Below, one piece after another: positions 15,301 through 20,884 of a DNA stretch of 20,884 nucleotides. Each line of letters starts with the position of its first letter. The stretch's first letter is position 1. The position numbers and the translations under genes are program-made. The stretch comes from a virus. The notes under the pieces were generated by a model that worked only from the letters and a program-made list of their open reading frames with translations, did no database searches and was not told the origin of the DNA. Where the stretch lies: IMG/VR virus record IMGVR_UViG_3300010885_006581, positions 1 through 20,884 of that record; one strand, 5' to 3'.

Positions 15301-15740
15301 ACCAAGCCATTTCGTCGCGCTAGATCAGTAAAAAATGAATCGCCAGTTCGATCGCTCAACAACTGCATTGTTCGTGCTAATGGTGACACGGCAGATGGGC
15401 CCATAACTTCAGGGCCAGCACCGGGGCCAGAAGGGAGTCCTTCCGTTAGGGGACGCGTGGAGGTTCTTGGTAATTGAAACAATCCTGGCCCACCTTGCAT
15501 TGCGGCAGCAGCAGCCATTGGATCTGGCGCAGGTTGTTCAGGCACCCCCGGCGCAGTTTGAGGATGAACCGCAGCAGGCTGAGGCGAGGCAGCACTCGGA
15601 GATGCCTGAACATTTGGGGCAGGTAGTTGTCGTTGCAGATCCATCTGCGCAACACCCATGCCGTATTCTTGACCAGCTACAGCGCCAATAGGCTGCGCAG
15701 GTTGGCCTGTCATTGTCTTTGGTTTAGCGGCACGAGGCAT
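15297..15740 (-). CDS. Pro/Ala/Gln-rich protein between portal and giant gene
   Basis: A 147-residue protein that is mostly disordered: residues 1-110 are rich in Pro, Ala, Gln and Gly (QASPSAASPQPAAVHPQTAP, PDPMAAAAAMQGGPG). Only the last 35 residues look ordered (SPLARTMQLLSDRTGDSFFT, then DLARRNGLV), resembling a short helical docking segment. It starts three bases after the portal stop and overlaps the giant gene by four bases (ATGA). The similar Pro/Gln-rich tail of the portal suggests that the two work together, for example as a flexible tether at the portal vertex. No family is recognised. The frame is credible because it fits exactly between two real genes. Confidence 0.7.
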   Translation of the reverse strand: MPRAAKPKTMTGQPAQPIGAVAGQEYGMGVAQMDLQRQLPAPNVQASPSAASPQPAAVHPQTAPGVPEQPAPDPMAAAAAMQGGPGLFQLPRTSTRPLTEGLPSGPGAGPEVMGPSAVSPLARTMQLLSDRTGDSFFTDLARRNGLV

Positions 15741-15743
15741 GAG

Positions 15744-17609
15744 TTAGACACCTGCCGGTGTTGGCGATGGCTGCGTAGCCGGCTGCTGCATGACGCTCAT
15801 TAGTTTACGCATTCTTGATACATCGCCCGGTACTTCAATCTGCTGCTGCGGCTGGGGCGCAGGAGGCTGCTGCATCATCTCAGGGCCACCGGAGAGGCCC
15901 GGCATGGACTCTGGCGCACCAACTTGACCTTCTTGTGGTGGAGGCGCTTGTGTGGCTTGTAGCTCTCGTGCTGCTTTGTCTGCTTTAGCAACAGCTTTGA
16001 AGATGTCGTCACCTTTAGACATGAAGTCTCGGATCATTACAGCAACCGTCAAAGGCATCTGGCCTTGCGAAAGTTGCTGAAGCATTGACTGCTTGAGTGC
16101 TTCTTCAAACTGTTCCTCATCAACAAGCTGACCTTCCGACTCAGGGTTGTTGATCCAAGGATGTTTGTCACGGAACGTGCGCCTCGAGATAGTGCCAGTA
16201 CCAAGCAGTGATCCAAGGATCTGTGTCTGCTGCGTTACGTCAGCCCCAGCAACTGCATACGAAACAGTGTTGTCGTATATGCCTTCAATATGTACCTCGG
16301 GCGTGAACTCAACAATGCCTTGCGAGCCCGGCCAACCGGAGAACAACGAATACTTCTTGTCGGGCCAGTACGCCTCGTACATGGAAAGGATTGCAGAGTT
16401 GAGATGAGGCATGTATGCCTCAGAAATCTCATGCAGTTCCTGTACTCGTGGGTCTACGGCAATGCCTTCCATTGCTCCAAGAGCTCGGCCTGTGCGTAGG
16501 TTGGAGTAGTTCTCGCCACCTGTTGCTGCAGTTAAGCCAGTTGAAATACGGAAGTTGCGCTCAAGACGGTCAATAACTTGTGATGTGCGCTGGTCAGGGG
16601 TGTTGCGCAACATACCGACTGACTCGATGTCTTGCAGCAAGTTGATGTTGCCTTCGCGCCCATCTTGCCAACGACCACCAATAATCATTGGCTGACCTGA
16701 TTGCCGGCCAATGGCATACATGTCAGGGAAGATTGCTTTCTCCTGAGCCATGATGTCGAGTGCCATCATTTTTGCCTGAAGATCAACATTGCCTACCATT
16801 GAGCCAATGCGTGATGCAATCTTGCCAAGTGACACGTTGGTTGGCACAACAACTGGAATGAAGTCAGTACTGTTTGGGTATACCGGCGATAATTGCATCC
16901 ATGTCCCACGCTGTCCACCAACAGGGTAGTAACTCTGCGTTTGATCAATAACCGGGCCAACAAGACCAAAGACCAACTGATCTTCGTCGTACCACTCCAC
17001 CGTGTCCCACATCATGGTCATGTCAGTAGTTGGGATTGGCCCGCCATTTTCTTGACGCACCTTTGGGAATCGCTTGCGTAGGTCATCAGCTGAGTGACGA
17101 GTCACAAACGCTGCATACCGTGGAGGACGAAGCTGCTCGTGAGCTTGTGGTTCCACAAAAGTGCTGAGTGGATCACGCACTTCAATCTGTGGCATTGATG
17201 TGACGAAGTTGGGGACAACAACAAGCGAACCCGTATGGTAGGCAGCAAGCTGCCGGTAAAACCGACGACGGCCAAGGATCCACTTAGAGTTGTGGTACGT
17301 CGCAGCAATGATCTGCTCACGACGATGGGCATACAACCTTGAGCCTGCACCAGTATCACGGCTTGCTTTGAGCGCAGGGCTTGTGGTTGTCGGTCGAACC
17401 GAACATGCTCGAGTAGCCATTGAGTCAACAGCTTCGCCAATCAATGCTGGTGTAAGTGGTGGCAGAGTGGGCTCAGAGGCAACTGATGGAATAGGGATAA
17501 CCCAATCACCGTCATAACGATCTAGCACCTCACGCATAGCGCGAATAGTTGGCCCTTGCCGACGCTGCATATCCAAAACAATTTGAATAATCTCGTCAAA
17601 TGATCTCAT
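15744..17609 (-). CDS. Portal protein
   Basis: A 621-residue protein immediately after the terminase, the usual portal position and length. Portals form the twelve-subunit ring through which DNA enters and leaves the head. The N-terminus (MRSFDEIIQIVLDMQRRQGP, then REVLDRYDGDW) and the following LTPALIGEAVDSMATRA, the beta-rich wing (residues about 120-270) and the helical stem-like region (FRISTGLTAATGG through RTGRALGAMEGIAVDPRVQE) fit actinophage portal proteins. The last 70 residues are Pro/Gln-rich and probably disordered, reaching into the head or toward the next gene product. The ATG at 17609 overlaps the terminase stop (ATGA) and has GGAG seven bases upstream. Identity rests on position plus sequence style; no single diagnostic motif exists for this family. 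Confidence 0.88.
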   Translation of the reverse strand: MRSFDEIIQIVLDMQRRQGPTIRAMREVLDRYDGDWVIPIPSVASEPTLPPLTPALIGEAVDSMATRACSVRPTTTSPALKASRDTGAGSRLYAHRREQIIAATYHNSKWILGRRRFYRQLAAYHTGSLVVVPNFVTSMPQIEVRDPLSTFVEPQAHEQLRPPRYAAFVTRHSADDLRKRFPKVRQENGGPIPTTDMTMMWDTVEWYDEDQLVFGLVGPVIDQTQSYYPVGGQRGTWMQLSPVYPNSTDFIPVVVPTNVSLGKIASRIGSMVGNVDLQAKMMALDIMAQEKAIFPDMYAIGRQSGQPMIIGGRWQDGREGNINLLQDIESVGMLRNTPDQRTSQVIDRLERNFRISTGLTAATGGENYSNLRTGRALGAMEGIAVDPRVQELHEISEAYMPHLNSAILSMYEAYWPDKKYSLFSGWPGSQGIVEFTPEVHIEGIYDNTVSYAVAGADVTQQTQILGSLLGTGTISRRTFRDKHPWINNPESEGQLVDEEQFEEALKQSMLQQLSQGQMPLTVAVMIRDFMSKGDDIFKAVAKADKAARELQATQAPPPQEGQVGAPESMPGLSGGPEMMQQPPAPQPQQQIEVPGDVSRMRKLMSVMQQPATQPSPTPAGV

Positions 17610-19393
17610 ACTCGTACTCCAATCGGCAGAACCAAGCCTGATCTAGTTCCTGACCAGGGTAATGCTTTAGTTTTCCAGCCATCGAGATTCATTTGGCCAG
17701 CTTCATCTGACTTCCAACGCTGTCTCCAAAGGATCCAGATAAACCATAATGCCATTACCCGGTCTTGTCGCAGCTTTGTGCCTCGTTTGCCCGGCTTCCA
17801 CGCACGAAGTTGCCTGCAGAGTTCTTCCATTTCGTTGCGCGTCGTAGGGTCGTCTGCCCACGGTATGACGATTTCACCACGGAGGAACGATTCGCACATC
17901 GAGGGCACGCCAACATCCTCGTCGTACTTGTTCCAGCCGGTGAGATGCTCACGCATCGCAAATCCATAATGGCGTTGCATATCGAGCAGACGTTCATCGC
18001 GTGCAAGTCCCTTTTGAAAGTTCATTGTTTCAATAACAACATCAGAAACTCTGCCAGTGAGATTGCATGAAGAGACAACATGGTTGAGTTCTTGCATGAT
18101 CTGCTCGTTAGTCCGCAGTCCTGCCTGCTCACGAATGCGACGAATGATCAACTTGCCCTTTGGCGACACTTCGCAAGCAATAACGCAGTTTTGCCCGCCC
18201 AATGCAGGGTCAAGACCAATGTAAACAATGTGGCCTTGAGGGATTTCATGCTCTAAAGAGATCAACGGGTCTTTGCATTTGTCGATCATGTCGTCAGAGA
18301 ACGTACGGTTTAGTGGGTTAGCGCCTGGGTTCTGCATGTAGTTGCGATCCCATGCGTCTTGGCCGACCTTGCGGCGCTGACGATCTAGCTGATCCAAGTT
18401 GTAGCGCTCAGGCCACAAGGCTTCCTGCTCACCAGTGATGGCATTGGTTGAAATGGCCTTGAACTTGACCACTTTGAGGATGTCATGCAGGTCAGGATCG
18501 TTAGCAAGGCGTTCGTAGAAGTCATCTTCACCCACACGAGTGCCGGCAATTGTGGTGATGCCATGCTCACCCGGTCGAGAGAGTGCATCTTGTCGAAACC
18601 ACTCTTCAATCTTGTCGGTTTGGGTATACGTTTTTGTTGATTGAACGTCATCCACATGCAAGTGATCGGTACGAGTAGACACAATTGAGGATTTCCAGCC
18701 CAACGCAATCATGGAATAGTCACGCTCGTCTTGCGTGTCTTTCTTTTTGACGTTGAAATAGCCGGCACCCCAAGGCTGTGCTTGTTTGTTGTCCTTGCCT
18801 TGACCAGTGTCAGGCTTGAATGGGCCCCATTTTTCAACGTAATAGGGGTATGGCCCGGCTGGTTCCATGCGATGTTTGATTCGCCCAATGATCTTTTGGG
18901 CAATACGCAAGTTCTCAGATGCTACGGAAAGGCGTTTCTCGGGGAATCGTGCCAGTGTTTCCGATGCGTAGTTCTCATACGTTGTGGTCTTACCATGCTC
19001 AGGTGGCCACAACGCCATAAGGATCCCACCGGGAGGAACCTGCTCGAGCAGATTGATGTACTCGAGTTGGAACCATGCGTACTCCATGCCAAAATAGGTC
19101 TTGGCAAAGTCGGCATGAGTCCCAACAATGTCAGGCCCATTGTCGGACGCGTGGACGCGAGCAATATCCACCTTGGCGGCAAACTTCTTATCAGTCTGCC
19201 GCCACTTCTTGTAAGTGCCATGAGCACTTGATACTTCAGGGTGAGCTAATGCTTGGTCAATTGAGTCGCCCGCAGCAATGCGTTTAATAAACCACGCTTT
19301 GCGTTCCTGACTTTGCAGGCTGCGTGCTACTTGAGCCTTCTCAATTGGCTTTAAGGTTTGACCAATTTCGTTCACGAGTCCTTGATTACCCAT
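17606..19393 (-). CDS. terL: Terminase large subunit (packaging ATPase-nuclease)
   Basis: A 595-residue motor that pumps DNA through the portal and cuts it. ATPase part: Walker A WPPEHGKTT (residues about 129-137), Walker B HLHVDD (about 244-249), coupling motif TIAGTR (about 281-286). Nuclease part with RNase H fold: acidic residues in IGLDPALGG (Asp about 395), VVIETMNFQ (Glu about 455) and LRQDRVMAL (Asp about 544). All the expected motifs are in order and spacing is normal. The N-terminal 90 residues look like a helix-turn-helix type extension (SIDQALAHPEVSSAHGTYKK), often seen when no separate small subunit has been recognised. ATG at 19393 overlaps the previous stop by one base (TAATG), and lacks a clear Shine-Dalgarno, so it depends on coupling. 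No small terminase gene is visible in the window. Confidence 0.96.
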   Translation of the reverse strand: MGNQGLVNEIGQTLKPIEKAQVARSLQSQERKAWFIKRIAAGDSIDQALAHPEVSSAHGTYKKWRQTDKKFAAKVDIARVHASDNGPDIVGTHADFAKTYFGMEYAWFQLEYINLLEQVPPGGILMALWPPEHGKTTTYENYASETLARFPEKRLSVASENLRIAQKIIGRIKHRMEPAGPYPYYVEKWGPFKPDTGQGKDNKQAQPWGAGYFNVKKKDTQDERDYSMIALGWKSSIVSTRTDHLHVDDVQSTKTYTQTDKIEEWFRQDALSRPGEHGITTIAGTRVGEDDFYERLANDPDLHDILKVVKFKAISTNAITGEQEALWPERYNLDQLDRQRRKVGQDAWDRNYMQNPGANPLNRTFSDDMIDKCKDPLISLEHEIPQGHIVYIGLDPALGGQNCVIACEVSPKGKLIIRRIREQAGLRTNEQIMQELNHVVSSCNLTGRVSDVVIETMNFQKGLARDERLLDMQRHYGFAMREHLTGWNKYDEDVGVPSMCESFLRGEIVIPWADDPTTRNEMEELCRQLRAWKPGKRGTKLRQDRVMALWFIWILWRQRWKSDEAGQMNLDGWKTKALPWSGTRSGLVLPIGVRV

Positions 19394-19731
19394 TAGTTGG
19401 TGAAAAAGACTGTGCCTTCAACGGTTGAAGTATTGGCTGCAGCAGAAACAAGACTCACTGCAATAAAAGTATCAGCAGGAGATTTGTGAATTACCTTGGT
19501 TGATGTGGCAAGAATGGCTTGGTTTTCTAGTGCAGCACCTACGGCAGGAGTGGCAGCAGCCAATGCCGATGCAGCAGCGGCAGTCTCAGCGGCAAACACA
19601 CGCGCATACACAACGCCTGTTCCTTGATTAGTGATCCGCACTTGGTTCACCGGCTTTACAAATGAAACAATGTCGGCAACTGCAGCAGCACCTGTAAGAG
19701 TTGCGTGATAATTGGGACTAAAAGTAGCCAT
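19393..19731 (-). CDS. Small beta-rich structural protein upstream of terminase
   Basis: A 112-residue protein, MATFSPNYHATLTGAAAV at the start. It alternates short hydrophobic strands (VNQVRITNQGTGVVYARV, IAVSLVSAAANTSTVEGTVF) with a long Ala-rich loop in the middle (residues about 47-70), a pattern like a small beta-sandwich with an inserted helix. Such proteins are often head decoration or fibre-associated proteins, but no family is identified. AAGGGG lies six bases before ATG at 19731, and the stop overlaps the terminase start, so it is the first gene of the coupled terminase run. The gap to the upstream repeat gene is 47 bases. Confidence 0.75.
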   Translation of the reverse strand: MATFSPNYHATLTGAAAVADIVSFVKPVNQVRITNQGTGVVYARVFAAETAAAASALAAATPAVGAALENQAILATSTKVIHKSPADTFIAVSLVSAAANTSTVEGTVFFTN

Positions 19732-19778
19732 GACAAACCCCTTGGTTCTGGACTGATGGTGATGTTAGCGAATAAATC

Positions 19779-20884
19779 TTATTGCTGAAGTGATAGTTGT
19801 ATCTTGTTAGCAAAGTCAGCTTGGCGCAACATGGTTTCTGCAAGCGCTACCAAGCTGCGGTAATACACATCATTTGATGCTGCAAGATGAATGAAGTCTG
19901 CAAGTGCGGCAGATCTTGTGGCGTAAGAGTTGGCATCAAATGCCGACTCAGCCCAATCATTGCGTGCTCGAGATACTTGTTCAGCAGCACGAGTCATGCG
20001 CGCTAATAGTTTGACGGACTCAGGGACAGGCGGCGCAATGTATTGCAATGGATAGATCGAGCTATCCATCATCATCAACCACTCATCATCAAGGTAACTA
20101 GCAGCCGTAACTGTGGCGTGCATCGTGACGATTGGCAACTCAGCAGTGATTTGCAAGTTGTTGGTACGAAAACGGTTTGATCGTTCACGAGGTCCGGCCG
20201 GTACTTCGCCAGAACCATGTCGAGTTGTAATTGGTGTTGGGTTGCTTGACGTAAAATTTTGCAGGACAATGGCAAAAGTGCCGGCCGTATCTTGAACTGT
20301 TGTGCCATTGTTATTTGATGTTGTATTGCCAAGCGTTATTGCACTGTTTCCAGCAATATTTACTGTGCCAGCGGCACTTGATGTTGCGTTTGCCAGTACA
20401 ACAGCAATGGTTCCGCTTGAACCATTACCACCATTTGTTGTAGTTGTCGCAGGTGCAAGTTGATTAGCTGAACTACCAGCAATACTGACAAGACCATTTG
20501 CAGATGATGTTGTATTGGCTAACGTCGTTGCACTAGTGCCAGCCGCAGGTGCGGCATTGACACCTGTTGTAGATGTGGTTGCCGCACCTAATGTTGGCGT
20601 TGAGCTACCACTTATTCCAACTGAACCAGTTGTGCTAGTTGTTGCATTAGCAAGAGTTGTTGCGCTTGTTCCAGCAACTGCAGCAACAATAGTTCCAGCA
20701 GTAGATGTTGTTGCATTAGCAAGAGTGATCGCACTACTGCCTATAACGCCTGCAGCAAGAACGGATCCAGTAGTAGATGTTGTCGCATTCCCAAGTGTTG
20801 TTGCACTTGTTCCAGCAACATTGATTGTGCCGGAAGTAGAACTTGTGGCATTGCCAAGAGTTGTTGTGCTTGTACCTGCAATAC
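19779..20884 (-). CDS. Tandem-repeat Ser/Thr/Gly/Ala-rich protein (5' end off window)
   Basis: The frame is open from the window edge to TAA at 19779, at least 367 codons, with no stop. A short internal frame opening at TTG 20156 is only its C-terminal part. From the window edge to about residue 215 it consists of about ten degenerate repeats of 21-24 residues, typified by AGTSATTLANATTSTTGSV. It then has a linker (ITTRHGSGEVPAGPRERSNR) and a polar helical C-terminal domain of about 125 residues (LITAELPIV-like start, EQVSRARNDWAES, ALAETMLRQADFANK). Repeats of this kind form beta-solenoid or beta-roll shafts in phage fibres and surface proteins. Lying upstream of the terminase, it may be an adhesive or decoration component; the N-terminus needed to judge it is missing. 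Confidence 0.75.
   Translation of the reverse strand, partial: IAGTSTTTLGNATSSTSGTINVAGTSATTLGNATTSTTGSVLAAGVIGSSAITLANATTSTAGTIVAAVAGTSATTLANATTSTTGSVGISGSSTPTLGAATTSTTGVNAAPAAGTSATTLANTTSSANGLVSIAGSSANQLAPATTTTNGGNGSSGTIAVVLANATSSAAGTVNIAGNSAITLGNTTSNNNGTTVQDTAGTFAIVLQNFTSSNPTPITTRHGSGEVPAGPRERSNRFRTNNLQITAELPIVTMHATVTAASYLDDEWLMMMDSSIYPLQYIAPPVPESVKLLARMTRAAEQVSRARNDWAESAFDANSYATRSAALADFIHLAASNDVYYRSLVALAETMLRQADFANKIQLSLQQ
20235..20884 (-). repeat. Coding tandem repeats of about 63-72 bases
   Basis: About ten in-frame, degenerate repeats, each encoding a motif near [AGTS]-x-x-L-[AG]-N-A-T-[TS]-S-x-x-G. Units lengthen or shorten by whole codons, and the last two (GNSAITLGNTTSNNNG, GTFAIVLQNFTSS) are the most decayed. 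No spacers or exact copies are present, so this is protein-level repetition, probably maintained by structural demand and unequal recombination. The array continues beyond the window edge. Confidence 0.85.

Noticed and set aside
18731-19231. Plus-strand frame of 166 codons
   Set aside because: It lies wholly within the terminase gene, which carries all expected motifs, and has no recognisable protein features.
19779-20156. Independent 125-residue gene starting at TTG 20156
   Set aside because: The same frame stays open to the window edge at 20884 with no stop, so this is the C-terminal part of a longer protein.
20235-20884. CRISPR-like array
   Set aside because: Repeats are degenerate, vary by whole codons, have no spacers and keep one frame open; they are protein repeats.

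Overview
This window is a stretch of a tailed double-stranded DNA phage genome (free phage, prophage or metagenomic phage contig). Every convincing gene lies on the minus strand, so the transcriptional order runs from position 20884 down to 1. The genes form the packaging and head module: an edge protein with tandem repeats, a small structural protein, the large terminase subunit, the portal, five proteins filling about 12.5 kb, then scaffold, a small Cys/His protein, the major capsid protein (MCP) and the start of a neck-type structural gene. There is no lysis, replication, integration or tRNA gene in view, and no recognisable tape-measure gene. Absence of a tape measure fits a short-tailed virion, but the tail genes may simply lie outside the window.

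Layout in transcription order: 20884-19779 repeat protein (5' end off the window); 19731-19393 small beta-rich protein; 19393-17606 terminase large subunit; 17609-15744 portal; 15740-15297 Pro/Ala-rich linker protein; 15300-7165 giant 2711-residue protein; 7164-5284, 5284-4370 and 4368-3292 further putative internal or structural proteins; 3281-3102 small basic protein; a hairpin and AT-rich gap; 2882-2400 scaffold-like protein; 2407-2108 Cys/His protein; 2108-924 SU10-type MCP; a strong hairpin; 848-1 neck-type protein (3' end off the window).

Most junctions from the terminase to 3292 are ATGA or TAATG overlaps or gaps of 0-3 bases, so this looks like one translationally coupled late operon. 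The only two clear breaks in the middle of the operon (2883-3101 and 849-923) each carry a long hairpin, and they bracket exactly the scaffold/Cys-His/MCP cassette. This is a plausible way to give capsid proteins their own transcript level or stability.

The most unusual feature is the 2711-residue protein together with its 626-, 304- and 358-residue neighbours, inserted between portal and scaffold. The giant and the 626-residue protein each have an N-terminal Gly/Ala-rich hydrophobic stretch that could enter membranes, which suggests virion-packaged proteins ejected with the DNA. This is inference; no enzymatic motif was recognised.

Host: the Thr/Pro-rich linker of the 626-residue protein and the general style of the scaffold, Cys/His and internal proteins recall phages and proteins of Actinobacteria, perhaps freshwater or acidimicrobial types. 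Base composition looks moderate (not computed). This host guess is weak.
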